Of a DNA stretch of 42,573 nucleotides, positions 1 to 7,940 are shown in pieces. A program made the translations under genes and the position numbers. The notes beneath the pieces were generated by a model. That model was not told the origin of the DNA and made no database searches. It saw only the letters and a program-made list of their open reading frames with translations. The stretch comes from Desulfobacterales bacterium GWB2_56_26. GTDB taxonomy: Bacteria; Desulfobacterota; Desulfobulbia; Desulfobulbales; Desulfocapsaceae. The stretch's first letter is position 1. Each line of letters opens with the position of its first letter. The stretch covers positions 1 through 42,573 of the forward strand of contig MGTI01000053.1 in assembly GCA_001799365.1 (NCBI GenBank), written 5' to 3'.

Positions 1-40
1 CATTCACATAGTAAATCGGCGTGGTGATATATGTTGTCAT
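1..40 (-). CDS. metG: Methionyl-tRNA synthetase, N-terminal fragment (cut by window edge)
   Basis: Reading the minus strand from ATG at 40 gives Met-Thr-Thr-Tyr-Ile-Thr-Thr-Pro-Ile-Tyr-Tyr-Val-Asn before the window ends. This is the characteristic opening of class I methionyl-tRNA synthetases, just before the HIGH motif region. The enzyme charges tRNA-Met with methionine in the cytoplasm. It lies 69 bp downstream of ricT on the same strand, and the order holB-ricT-metG is common in bacteria. Only 13 codons are visible, so the call rests on the N-terminal signature plus context. Confidence 0.8.
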   Translation of the reverse strand, partial: MTTYITTPIYYVN

Positions 41-109
41 GGCTTTTCCCAAGCTTTTGCCTGCAGAAGGAGGCGGAAGCCTCCCCGTCGGTCCGGGCGG
101 CAGAAATTT

Positions 110-1015
110 TTATTCGCCGCCCTTCTTCTCCCGTTTCTTGTCGACGACTTCTTTCTTCACCGGCAGAAAGGCCTTCCAGTCCCGTTTAGTGAGCGCCACC
201 TCTTCCCCGGCGCTGTTCTCAGCGATTATCAAGTCCTGCAACGGTATCTGCCGCTTGACCAGGTAATCCTCGTTGCCGATCCTGATTTTCTTGCCCGCCT
301 TCGGCATGTTCTTCCGCTGCTTCCGGTACGTTTCGTACTCGTAGGTGAGACAACAGAGCAGTCGATTGCAGACCCCGGAAATTTTAGTCGGGTTGAGCGG
401 CAGGTCCTGCTCCTTAGCCATCTTGATCGACACCGAATCGAAATTCTGGATAAAGGACGAACAGCACAACTCCCGGCCGCAGGTGCCGATCCCGCCGATC
501 ATCTTGGTCTCGTGCCGGACTCCCACCTGACGCATTTCCACCCGGGTCCGGAATTCCTGGACCAAGTCCTTGACCAGGCCCCGGAAATCGACCCGGCTAT
601 CCGCGGTGAAATAGAAAATCATTTTACTGCCGTTGAAAAAGCGTTCGACCCGGACCAGATTCATGCTGAGCTGGTGGGTTTCGATCAGCTTGCTGCAAAC
701 CTTAAAGGCATGGGTCTCGCCTTCGGCCAGCCCCCGGAACTTTTCGCGCTCTTCGTCGGTTGCCGGCCGGATAATGGAAAAGCTTGCCTGACGTTTTTGC
801 CCTTTGCAGCCGCAGGTCGCCGAATACCTGGCGATATGAGCAGGTTCAAGACCGTGATCGGTCTGCACCATTACCGCCGTTCCGGCCAGAAGGCCGGCGA
901 TCGTCGCGACGGCAGTCGACTGCTGGCCGCCTTCGCGGAACTGGACCCGATAAAAAAAGACTTCTTCGTCGCCGGCCGACTCATCGACCGTTTCTTCGTT
1001 TACAGTTTCCGACAT
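110..1015 (-). CDS. ricT: RicT/YaaT-type PSP1 domain protein (RNase Y / stage 0 sporulation regulator family)
   Basis: A 301-residue PSP1-domain protein. The signature is the cysteine-rich centre: Gly-Thr-Cys-Gly-Arg-Glu-Leu-Cys-Cys around residues 177-185 (C179, C184, C185) and a second Cys-x4-Cys-Cys cluster at C216, C221 and C222. In Bacillus, RicT works with RicA and RicF as an iron-sulfur complex that directs RNase Y mRNA processing; that role in this organism is inferred from the family. The first 20 residues are acidic and low in complexity. The ATG at 1015 follows an AAGGA ribosome site. It sits 40 bp after holB and before metG, an order that recurs in many bacteria. Neither RicA nor RicF is in the window. 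Confidence 0.9.
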   Translation of the reverse strand: MSETVNEETVDESAGDEEVFFYRVQFREGGQQSTAVATIAGLLAGTAVMVQTDHGLEPAHIARYSATCGCKGQKRQASFSIIRPATDEEREKFRGLAEGETHAFKVCSKLIETHQLSMNLVRVERFFNGSKMIFYFTADSRVDFRGLVKDLVQEFRTRVEMRQVGVRHETKMIGGIGTCGRELCCSSFIQNFDSVSIKMAKEQDLPLNPTKISGVCNRLLCCLTYEYETYRKQRKNMPKAGKKIRIGNEDYLVKRQIPLQDLIIAENSAGEEVALTKRDWKAFLPVKKEVVDKKREKKGGE

Positions 1016-1055
1016 CTATTTCTCTATCCTTTCCAATATAACTTTGCCCAAGAAG

Positions 1056-2030
1056 TCACTGCAAGCTGAACAACAGCACCTCACAGACCAGGTTTTTATT
1101 GCAGTTTCGGGCAAGTTCCGACTCGGCCCGGCTAATCGCCTGCAATTTAGCAAAGAGTTGCGCGGAATTCCAGCTTTTCCGTCGGTGGGCGTCCGGCAAC
1201 CCCAGGTGGACGCTGTCCTCACCAAAGAGTAGATCCCGCACCCAGATCCTGAGCAGCCCGAAAAAGGCGGGCAGATCTTCCTTCAGGCCGGCCACGGCCT
1301 CGGCCAATCGCAGAATAATGCCGACATCGCGATCGGAATCGACGGCCGGGTCGGTCAGCACTCCCACCACCTCTTTCCACAGTGCCACCATCTCGGTATG
1401 CTGTAGGAGCAGCGCGCGGCCGGGACTCCCTTCGGCCAGCCGGGCGAGAAGCGGGGCCGCATCCGGCGCCACTCCGCGAGCAATGAGAATGGCCGAGGTG
1501 TCGGCGGTGGACAGGCCGGCAAACGGCACCACCTGGCATCTGGAAACAATGGTGGCGAGGACCTCCTTCGACGACTCGGCGGTCAGAATGAGCATGTTGT
1601 TGTCCGGCGGCTCTTCCAGTGTCTTCAAGAGACTATTCGCCGCTTCGCGCCGCATGGCCTGGACATCCTCCAGCACCACCACCCGGATCTTCGACTCATA
1701 AGGCGGATAAGTGAGTTCCTGCCCGAGTTGCCGGATCCGGTCGATTTTGATCACTCCCTTTTCCGGGCTTATCACCAGGAAATCCGGATGATTCATCGAC
1801 TTGAACTTGCGGCACGAGGGACAAAGCCCACAGGCCTCGGCGCCGCGCCGGTCCCGGCAGTTGAGTGCTGCCGCAAGCCCTTTGGCGAAGAGCTTCTTGC
1901 CGACGCCGTCCGGACCACGAAAGAGAAAGGCGTGTGGAATGCGGCCGGCGGCAAGCGAGCGATTCAGCAGCCGTTTGGCCTTGTCGTGACCGTACAAGCC
2001 GCTGAGCGAAAGTGATGGATAGTCGCTCAT
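1056..2030 (-). CDS. holB: DNA polymerase III subunit delta'
   Basis: A 324-residue clamp-loader subunit. It shows the P-loop Gly-Pro-Asp-Gly-Val-Gly-Lys-Lys at 39-46, a four-cysteine zinc module (C58, C67, C70, C73) and a Ser-Arg-Cys sensor motif in Val-Ser-Arg-Cys-Gln. The P-loop ends Lys-Lys instead of Lys-Thr/Ser, which fits delta' being an ATPase-inactive member of the AAA+ clamp loader. With delta and tau/gamma it opens and loads the beta clamp at the fork. Start ATG at 2030, 15 bp beyond the YhaM-like stop, so probably cotranscribed with it. Thymidylate kinase, the usual upstream neighbour of holB, is absent here and is replaced by the exoribonuclease gene. Confidence 0.92.
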   Translation of the reverse strand: MSDYPSLSLSGLYGHDKAKRLLNRSLAAGRIPHAFLFRGPDGVGKKLFAKGLAAALNCRDRRGAEACGLCPSCRKFKSMNHPDFLVISPEKGVIKIDRIRQLGQELTYPPYESKIRVVVLEDVQAMRREAANSLLKTLEEPPDNNMLILTAESSKEVLATIVSRCQVVPFAGLSTADTSAILIARGVAPDAAPLLARLAEGSPGRALLLQHTEMVALWKEVVGVLTDPAVDSDRDVGIILRLAEAVAGLKEDLPAFFGLLRIWVRDLLFGEDSVHLGLPDAHRRKSWNSAQLFAKLQAISRAESELARNCNKNLVCEVLLFSLQ

Positions 2031-2045
2031 TTCACCGTCATCCCG

Positions 2046-3068
2046 TCAAAAAAGGGTCGGCTGGCGGCTGCAGGCTTCCGGCTGCGATTCGTCCGGCCCA
2101 TTATCTTTTTTGGCGAAGCCACCGAGATAGAGATAACGCTCCAGAGCCCGCTGATATTCGGTCCAGGACATTTCGGCACCAATCATTTTCCGGCGCAGCT
2201 GTTCGGTGATGTTCATCTTGGCGTCCAGGTCGTCCAGGAAACTGAGGATAAAGGCCTCCACCGTCATCGGTACCGCCGGCGACCCAAATTCCTGCCTCCC
2301 GTGATGACTGAGGATGAGATGCTGCAGCTGGGCCAGCACCGGTTCGGGAAAGCCGGAGATCCTGCCTGCAGCCTCACCCACCATCTCGCTGCCGATGACC
2401 AGATGCCCTTTCAGCCTGCCCTGGACGGTATATTCCACCACCCCGCCCTCCATGGTCAGTTCGACCAGCTTGCCGATATCGTGGAGGAGGGCTCCGGCGA
2501 TGAGCAGGGAGCGATCGACGCCCTGATAGTGCGTGCTGAGAAAATCGGCGATTCGGGCCACCGACAGGGAATGCTCGAGCAGACCGCCGACATAGGCATG
2601 GTGAATGCCCTTGGCGGCGGGCGCCTCCTGGAATCTGGCCCACCAGTCGCTCTTCTTGAAAAAGAAGGCCAACAGTTTTTTCAGGTAAGGGTCGCCGACG
2701 CTCCGGATCAGATTGTGCAACTCATCTGCCATTTCCTCCCGACTGCGGGTCGAGGCGGGGACGAAATGCTGCAGCTCGACCTCCTCCGGGCCGGCCTTCT
2801 TGACTCCGTCGAACTTCAGCTGCAGTTTCTCCCGGTAGGACTGCACCACCCCGGTAAGGCGAATCACTTCGCCCGCGATGCAAACCGCCTGCAGCGCCTC
2901 GACATTATCCCATATGGGGCCGGAGAGCTCACCGCTCTTATCCATCACCGTTACCACCAGGTACGGCTTCCCCGCCCGGGTTTCCCCTATTTTCGCCGAT
3001 TTCACCAGGAACAGGTCGTCAACGCGATCGCCTTCCTGCAAATCCGCCACAAAGATATTCTTGCCCAT
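2046..3068 (-). CDS. OB-fold/HD-domain 3'-5' exoribonuclease, YhaM-like
   Basis: About 340 residues. The first 110 form an OB-fold nucleic-acid-binding domain, followed by an HD phosphohydrolase domain with His-His-Ala-Tyr...Leu-Leu-Glu-His, Leu-Leu-His-Asp-Ile-Gly-Lys and a later Ser-His-His-Gly metal site. This order matches YhaM/CBF1-type 3'-5' exoribonucleases that degrade RNA or single-stranded DNA. Two ATG codons are adjacent at 3071 and 3068. The AGGA ribosome site is only 3 nt from the first but 6 nt from the second, so 3068 is preferred. The C-terminal 20 residues are polar and unlike the core. It heads the minus-strand run with holB, ricT and metG, putting an exoribonuclease beside a putative RNase Y regulator. 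Confidence 0.85.
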   Translation of the reverse strand: MGKNIFVADLQEGDRVDDLFLVKSAKIGETRAGKPYLVVTVMDKSGELSGPIWDNVEALQAVCIAGEVIRLTGVVQSYREKLQLKFDGVKKAGPEEVELQHFVPASTRSREEMADELHNLIRSVGDPYLKKLLAFFFKKSDWWARFQEAPAAKGIHHAYVGGLLEHSLSVARIADFLSTHYQGVDRSLLIAGALLHDIGKLVELTMEGGVVEYTVQGRLKGHLVIGSEMVGEAAGRISGFPEPVLAQLQHLILSHHGRQEFGSPAVPMTVEAFILSFLDDLDAKMNITEQLRRKMIGAEMSWTEYQRALERYLYLGGFAKKDNGPDESQPEACSRQPTLF

Positions 3069-3237
3069 CATCGATCCTGTTCTCACCCGGGATTCATTGC
3101 CCGTCTCACCGGCTATAATTTCTCAATTACGCTAACGTACACAAGGAATGGCGAAAATACATCCATAAATTCTGCTGAAGGCAGGCAAAACCCGCCCCGG
3201 TCCTGCCCGGCCCGGCACCGCCGGCCATTTTTCCCGC

Positions 3238-3266
3238 TTGATGAATTGGCAAAACCGTGGAATAAT
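3238..3266 (+). promoter_or_regulatory. Candidate sigma-70 promoter for the ACT-UPF0210 pair
   Basis: TTGATG at 3238-3243 and AATAAT at 3261-3266 are separated by 17 bp, pointing at the ACT gene 80 bp downstream. It lies in the 277-bp divergent region between the YhaM-like gene and the ACT gene. Pattern match only. Confidence 0.35.
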
Positions 3267-3345
3267 GTCCGGTTTCGCGTTACCACCATTTCGTCAGCCG
3301 TAGCAGACATCAAAATTAAGCAGCCGCAGGACAGGAGTAAAGAGA

Positions 3346-3903
3346 ATGAGGAAACAGATGATCATTTCGGTCATGTCGAAAGACCGTCCCGGAATTATTG
3401 CAAGTATCACAGGAGCGATCTACCGGCTGGGCGGCGATGTCGCCGACCTGAATCAGACCGTCCTGTGCGGTTACCTGACCATGATCCTGAGCGTCTCCTT
3501 CGAGCCGGAGGTGACCAAGGAGGATGTCCTGGCCGCCATCTCCCATATCAAGACCGACTGCAAGTTCGAGGTGTCGATCAAGGAAGTCGCCCATAATCCC
3601 GAGGAGACTGAGATCGAGCCTCCGGAAACTTACATTCTCACCGTCCAGGGCCCGAACAAGGCGGGCATCGTCCACGGCATCAGTCAGTTCTGCTTCGAAC
3701 ACAATATCAATATTCTCGATCTGGCGACCACGCTTAAAAACGACCAGTATACCATGGCCCTGCAGCTCGATCTGACCCGGTCTGCCTCCTCGGTGGAGAC
3801 ACTGCAGAAGGAACTCGAAGAGTATTCGCGGCAGAGCAACCTGACGGTTATGATCCAGCACAACGACATTTTCCAGGTGACCAACGAGGTTTCCCTGCAC
3901 TGA
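3346..3903 (+). CDS. Tandem ACT-domain regulatory protein (GcvR-like)
   Basis: 185 residues containing two ACT domains. The first is at about 4-80 (Ile-Ser-Val-Met-Ser-Lys-Asp-Arg-Pro-Gly-Ile) and the second at about 95-175 (Leu-Thr-Val-Gln-Gly-Pro-Asn-Lys-Ala-Gly-Ile). Each has the beta-alpha-beta start and the glycine that usually lines an amino-acid-binding dimer interface. Family members such as GcvR act as small-molecule sensors, but the ligand here cannot be read from sequence. ATG at 3346 is preceded by AGGAG. It is followed 68 bp later by the UPF0210 gene on the same strand, and ACT proteins of this kind (UPF0237 type) are commonly paired with UPF0210 genes, which suggests the two work together. 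Confidence 0.85.
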   Translation: MRKQMIISVMSKDRPGIIASITGAIYRLGGDVADLNQTVLCGYLTMILSVSFEPEVTKEDVLAAISHIKTDCKFEVSIKEVAHNPEETEIEPPETYILTVQGPNKAGIVHGISQFCFEHNINILDLATTLKNDQYTMALQLDLTRSASSVETLQKELEEYSRQSNLTVMIQHNDIFQVTNEVSLH

Positions 3904-3971
3904 AAAAGCCCCGCCAGTCGGCGCCATTTGCTATTTCCCCCCGTACTCCGGGGACAGGAGTTATTACCAAT

Positions 3972-5354
3972 ATGCTACGCTCAGACCAGATCCTTGCTAC
4001 GGTGGAAATGATCCAGAAAGAGAACCTCGACGTCCGGACCGTGACCATGGGGATAAATCTTCTCGATTGCCGGGGCGGCGACATCGACGCGACCTGCGAC
4101 CGGATCAAAAAGAAAATCTTCAGCTATGCCGGCAACTTCGTCGCCACCTGTAACGAGATGAGCAGGAAATACGGCATCCCGGTGGTCAATAAGCGCATTG
4201 CCGTGACCCCCATCGCCCTGGTCGGCGCCGGCTTCCACAAGGAGGATTTTGTTCGCCTCGCCGTGACCCTTGACGAGGCCGCAAGCTCGGTCGGCGTCGA
4301 TATCCTCGGCGGTTTTTCCGCCCAGGTGGAAAAAGGTATGACCGCCACCGACCGGGAATATATCGCCTCTATCCCCGAGGCCTTGGCCGCCACCGACAAA
4401 GTCTGCGCTTCCATCAACATCGCCACGACCCAGAAAGGGATCAACATGGACGCCCTGGCGATGATGGGTCGCACCATCAAGGAGCTGGCCGAAAAAACCG
4501 CCCATCAGGACGGCTTCGGCGCCGCCAAATTCGTCGTCTTCTGCAACCAGCCCGGCGACAATCCCTTTATGGCGGGGGCAATCCACGGCGTGGAAGAGGC
4601 GGATGCGGTGCTGAATGTCGGGGTTAGCGGGCCGGGAGTTATCGCCCGGGCCCTGGAGCGGCTCATTCACCACCATCCGGAGCCGGGCACCCTGCAGCTC
4701 GACGAACTGGCCGAAGAGATCAAGCAGACCACCTTCCGCGTCACCCGCTGCGGCGAGTTGATCGGTCGGGCTGTGTCGAAATCGCTCGGCATCGAATTTG
4801 GCGTGGTCGATCTCTCGCTCGCCCCGACGCCCACCGTCGGCGATTCCGTCGGCGAAATCTTTAAGATCCTGGGCGTGGATGCCATCGGCGCCCCTGGCTC
4901 CACCGCCATCCTTGCCATGCTGAACGATGCGGTGAAAAAGGGCGGGATTTTTGCCAGCAAGACCGTGGGGGGCTTAAGCGGCGCCTTCATTCCGGTGATG
5001 GAGGATGCGATGCTGGCCGAAGCGGTGGGCGAGGGGTCGCTGTGTCTGGAAAAACTCGAGGCCATGACCTGCGTCTGCTCGGTGGGACTCGACATGGTAG
5101 CCATTCCGGGTTCAGTCGATGCCGACACCATCTCGGCCATCATCGCCGATGAGATGGCGCTCGGAGTGATCAACTGCAAGACCACCGCCGCCCGGCTCAT
5201 CCCGGTTCCCGGCAAGGAAGCGGGCGAACTGGTCAATTTCGGCGGACTGTTCGGGGCCAGCCCGATCATGGCGCTCAAAAACGTCGGCAAATCGAGCCGG
5301 TTCATCGCCTGGGGCGGACGGATGCCTGCCCCGATCCACAGCTTCAAGAACTAG
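3972..5354 (+). CDS. UPF0210 / DUF711 family protein
   Basis: 460 residues, the usual length of the UPF0210 (DUF711) family. It shows family-like stretches such as Val-Asn-Lys-Arg-Ile-Ala-Val-Thr-Pro-Ile-Ala, a conserved Gly-Val-Ser-Gly-Pro-Gly-Val and Asp-Leu-Ser-Leu-Ala-Pro-Thr-Pro near residue 280. The fold has been related to pyruvate-formate-lyase-like barrels, but I see no glycyl-radical motif and no established reaction. ATG at 3972 follows AGGAG at 11 nt. No signal peptide is visible, so it is probably cytoplasmic. The upstream ACT protein is the likely partner or regulator. The downstream neighbour is convergent, with a hairpin between the two ends. Confidence 0.88.
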   Translation: MLRSDQILATVEMIQKENLDVRTVTMGINLLDCRGGDIDATCDRIKKKIFSYAGNFVATCNEMSRKYGIPVVNKRIAVTPIALVGAGFHKEDFVRLAVTLDEAASSVGVDILGGFSAQVEKGMTATDREYIASIPEALAATDKVCASINIATTQKGINMDALAMMGRTIKELAEKTAHQDGFGAAKFVVFCNQPGDNPFMAGAIHGVEEADAVLNVGVSGPGVIARALERLIHHHPEPGTLQLDELAEEIKQTTFRVTRCGELIGRAVSKSLGIEFGVVDLSLAPTPTVGDSVGEIFKILGVDAIGAPGSTAILAMLNDAVKKGGIFASKTVGGLSGAFIPVMEDAMLAEAVGEGSLCLEKLEAMTCVCSVGLDMVAIPGSVDADTISAIIADEMALGVINCKTTAARLIPVPGKEAGELVNFGGLFGASPIMALKNVGKSSRFIAWGGRMPAPIHSFKN

Positions 5355-5356
5355 CG

Positions 5357-5420
5357 GTCAGCTCTCAGCTAAACAGTTTTTGTAGAACGAGCTGACTGCT
5401 GACAGCTGATCGCTGAAAGC
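5357..5420. repeat. Hairpin of short CAGCT/CTGAC-type repeats between convergent genes
   Basis: GTCAGCTCTCAGCT at 5357-5370 pairs at 12 of 14 positions with AGCTGACTGCTGAC at 5390-5403. The loop contains a TTTTT run, and further CAGCTGA/CGCTGAAAGC units continue to 5420. It fills most of the 72-bp space between the UPF0210 gene and the receiver-GGDEF gene and could terminate transcription from both sides. The near-repeated GCTGA units look like a degenerate short tandem repeat. Confidence 0.55.
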
Positions 5421-5426
5421 CTTCAG

Positions 5427-6422
5427 TTAAACAGCCAGCCTGACCCGCAGGGCATTGCGCCCGGTTTCCTTGGCTTCGTACAGGGCCTTGTCGGCGTAAT
5501 CGAGGAGTGAAGTTGCCCGCTGCTCCATGGAAGGGACCATGGTGGTGGCGCCGATGCTCACCGTCACCCGCCCGGCAACCGGCGAGGCCGGATGCGGGAC
5601 GTTCAGTTCGGCGACGTTCTTCATCATCCGCTTGGCCACCAGGACCGCACCGTCGAGGTCGGTATTGGGCAGGATGGCGGTAAATTCTTCGCCGCCGTAC
5701 CGGGCGACAATGTCGATCGGCCGAAGCAGTGCCTCATAGAGGGCCTGGGCTACCTTGCGCAGACAGTCGTCCCCCTCCAGATGACCGTAATGATCGTTGA
5801 AGTTCTTGAAATGATCGATATCGATAATGAGGAGCGACAGGGAAGCCCCGGTGCGCATGGCCTGTTTCCATTCCTTCTTCAGGTTGTCGTCGAAATAGCG
5901 CCGGTTGAAGAGGCCGGTCAAGCCATCGAGCGATGACAACACCTCCAGCTTGACATTCTTTTCTTCCAGTTCCTTCTGCAGGACTTCGAGTTCCAGGATC
6001 TTGGCATCGAGTTCGCGGGTCTTTTCCTCAAGCTGCTGCCGCTGCCGGTGCAGTTCCAGAAAGACATTGACCTTGCTCCGCAGGATATGGGGTTCGAGGG
6101 GCTTGAACAGATAGTCGACCGCCCCGGAATCGTAGCCTTTGAACATGTGCTCCCGATCCATCCGGGCGGCGGTGACAAAGATGATCGGAATCGATTTCGA
6201 TCGCGTGCTGCCCCGCATCAGTTCGGCCGTTTCGTAGCCGTCCATGACCGGCATCTGGACGTCCATAAGGATGAGGGCAAATTCGTAGTCGAAGACCTTG
6301 GCCAGGGCTTCATTGCCGGATTCGGCCCGCACCAGTTCCAGTTCAGGCTGGTCGAGCAGGTTTTCCAGAGTCAATAAATTTTCCTTCCGATCATCCACTA
6401 TGAGAATCGGTATCTTCTTCAT
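5427..6422 (-). CDS. Receiver-GGDEF response regulator (diguanylate cyclase)
   Basis: 331 residues. The receiver domain is at 1-120, with acidic pair D10/D11 and phosphoacceptor D54 in Leu-Met-Asp-Val-Gln-Met-Pro. A charged coiled coil at about 125-160 leads to a GGDEF domain at about 165-328. The active site is Arg-Tyr-Gly-Gly-Glu-Glu-Phe, a catalytically competent GGEEF. An inhibitory I-site Arg-Pro-Ile-Asp lies exactly five residues upstream, so product inhibition by c-di-GMP is expected. This is a PleD/WspR-like output protein that makes c-di-GMP from two GTP when phosphorylated. Its ATG directly abuts the stop of the CheB gene (TAGATG), so translation is coupled and the upstream hybrid kinase is the likely phosphodonor. 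Confidence 0.93.
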   Translation of the reverse strand: MKKIPILIVDDRKENLLTLENLLDQPELELVRAESGNEALAKVFDYEFALILMDVQMPVMDGYETAELMRGSTRSKSIPIIFVTAARMDREHMFKGYDSGAVDYLFKPLEPHILRSKVNVFLELHRQRQQLEEKTRELDAKILELEVLQKELEEKNVKLEVLSSLDGLTGLFNRRYFDDNLKKEWKQAMRTGASLSLLIIDIDHFKNFNDHYGHLEGDDCLRKVAQALYEALLRPIDIVARYGGEEFTAILPNTDLDGAVLVAKRMMKNVAELNVPHPASPVAGRVTVSIGATTMVPSMEQRATSLLDYADKALYEAKETGRNALRVRLAV

Positions 6423-6995
6423 CTATTGCCCCATCGCCAGCATGTTCAAGAACCTCCCGAGCCGATCGAGAGGCACGATATGATCGACAGCAACCGCTTC
6501 CAGCGCTGCCAGCGGCATGATATTCACCTCGGCCGTCTCCGGCGCCTGCACCACCGTCAATCCGCCGCATTCCTGGATTCGAGCGAGGCCTTCAGCGCCG
6601 TCGGCATTGGCACCGGTCATGACCACGCCGATCAGCCCCTCCAGAAACACTTCCGCCGCGCTGGCAAACAGCACGTCGATCGACGGACGCGAGTAATTAA
6701 CTCGATTTTCCAGGGACAAGGCAAGAGAATAATCCGCTTCGATCAAGAGATGATAATCCGGCGGCGCGAGATAAACCACCCCTGCTTCCGCCGGCTCTTT
6801 ATCCTCAGCCAGTTTCACCTTCACCGCGCAACGCTGCCGAAGATGATCGACCAGATAGGTGTCGGAGACGGGGCTGAGATGCTGGACGATCAAGACCGGC
6901 AGCGGCAGTTCCCGCTGCAGCTGGGGAAGCACCACCGACAGGGCCTTGAAACCGCCCGCCGATACCCCGATTACCATCGCCCGATAGTTTGCCAT
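6423..6995 (-). CDS. CheB-type protein-glutamate methylesterase, stand-alone catalytic domain
   Basis: 190 residues made only of the CheB esterase domain; the N-terminal receiver of classical CheB is missing. The catalytic triad is visible: S12 in Gly-Val-Ser-Ala-Gly-Gly, H39 in Gln-His-Leu-Ser, and D132 in Met-Thr-Gly-Ala-Asn-Ala-Asp-Gly. It would hydrolyse glutamate methyl esters or deamidate glutamine on a receptor-like coiled coil. Without a receiver it cannot be switched by its own phosphorylation, so control must come from a partner or substrate availability. It lies between CheR and the receiver-GGDEF protein in the same operon as the hybrid kinase, with no CheA, CheW or MCP in view. 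Confidence 0.92.
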   Translation of the reverse strand: MANYRAMVIGVSAGGFKALSVVLPQLQRELPLPVLIVQHLSPVSDTYLVDHLRQRCAVKVKLAEDKEPAEAGVVYLAPPDYHLLIEADYSLALSLENRVNYSRPSIDVLFASAAEVFLEGLIGVVMTGANADGAEGLARIQECGGLTVVQAPETAEVNIMPLAALEAVAVDHIVPLDRLGRFLNMLAMGQ

Positions 6996-7027
6996 GTCAT
7001 CTTGTTCCTCTTCGCCCGCCGTGCAAA

Positions 7028-7093
7028 AAGGACTGAGTGCTAAGGACTGAGTGGGGCGAAATATTTTTACTCATTGCTCATTGCTCAGTCCTT
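7028..7093 (-). repeat. Short repeat hairpin in the CheR-CheB junction
   Basis: AAGGACTGAG occurs twice directly (7028-7037 and 7042-7051), and its exact inverse CTCAGTCCTT is at 7084-7093. Between them lies a TCATTGC tandem. The last copy overlaps the 3' end of the CheR gene, so the final CheR residues (Gly-Leu-Ser-Asn-Glu-Gln) are encoded by repeat sequence. Read on the minus strand, the hairpin ends in CAGTCCTTTTTG, which could act as a partial terminator or attenuator inside the operon. Confidence 0.55.
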
Positions 7094-7940
7094 GATGTAA
7101 ACCTCGCTTCTTTCGATAGATTCTCTCCTTTTCACCGACAATGTCAAATTTATCGGCATAATCGGTAAACCTGAGACTCTCCTTGGGTCCGAGGCAAAGG
7201 AAACCTCCGGGGCAGAGGCTGTCGTAGAAAAGTTTCATCACCTTGTTCTGCAATTCCTTGTTGAAATAGATAAGCACGTTCCGGCAGAAGATGATGTTCA
7301 TCTCGGCAAAGACCCCGTCGGTGGCGAGATTATGGGCGGAAAACAGTACCCTGTCCCGGAGGGGCGGGTTGATCTTGACGCTCTCGTAGTCGGCCGTATA
7401 GTACTCGGCAAAGGACGACAGACCGCCCGCCTTCTGATAGTTGGCGGTATATTCCTTGACCACTTCGATGGGGAAGATGGCCTGCCTGGCCTTATCCAGC
7501 ACCAGATCGTTGAAGTCGGTGGCGTAGATCTGGATTCTTTTCCCGCTCACCTCCTCCTCGTGGAAGAGGATGCACATCGAATAGACCTCCTGGCCGGTGC
7601 TGCAGCCGGCATGCCAGGACCTGATGAAGGGGTAGGTCTTCAGGTGGGGAACCACCGCCTTCCTGATCTTGGCATAGACCCACGGGTCGCGGAACATCTC
7701 GGTGATATTGATCGACAGATCGAGCAGCAGCTGCTGGAGAAATGCCTGGTCATAGAGGATCTTGTGCAGCATCTCCGCATAGTTGTCCAGGCCCTCTGCC
7801 AGCTTCCGGTACTCCATCCGCCGCTTCAGGTGAGCCCCAGCGTAGTCGCGAAAATCGTGGCCGTATTTCAGGAAGAGTCCTTCGAGCAGGAGCTGGATCT
7901 CGATCCGTTCGTTTTCGAGCCGTTCGGCAATGTCGCTCAT
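7071..7940 (-). CDS. CheR-type protein-glutamate O-methyltransferase
   Basis: About 289 residues. The N-terminal helical domain carries Tyr-Gly-His-Asp-Phe-Arg-Asp-Tyr-Ala near residues 26-34. The methyltransferase domain has Ile-Thr-Glu-Met-Phe-Arg-Asp near 79-85, the SAM loop Ala-Gly-Cys-Ser-Thr-Gly-Gln-Glu near 111-118 and Cys-Arg-Asn-Val-Leu-Ile-Tyr-Phe further on. It methylates glutamate side chains using S-adenosylmethionine. ATG at 7940 overlaps the kinase stop as TGATG, so I prefer it to the GTG at 7952, whose ribosome site would be too close. No TPR or pentapeptide-binding extension is visible. Its target is not obvious, because no chemoreceptor gene is nearby; the kinase coiled coil is one candidate. 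Confidence 0.92.
   Translation of the reverse strand: MSDIAERLENERIEIQLLLEGLFLKYGHDFRDYAGAHLKRRMEYRKLAEGLDNYAEMLHKILYDQAFLQQLLLDLSINITEMFRDPWVYAKIRKAVVPHLKTYPFIRSWHAGCSTGQEVYSMCILFHEEEVSGKRIQIYATDFNDLVLDKARQAIFPIEVVKEYTANYQKAGGLSSFAEYYTADYESVKINPPLRDRVLFSAHNLATDGVFAEMNIIFCRNVLIYFNKELQNKVMKLFYDSLCPGGFLCLGPKESLRFTDYADKFDIVGEKERIYRKKRGLHQGLSNEQ

Noticed and set aside
3244-3266. Sigma-54 promoter (TGGCA...)
   Set aside because: TGGCA is present but the TTGC element at -12 is missing; a sigma-70 reading fits better.
2301-3596. 431-codon open frame on the plus strand running across the YhaM-like gene and into the ACT gene
   Set aside because: It conflicts with two well-supported genes on different strands and has no family features.
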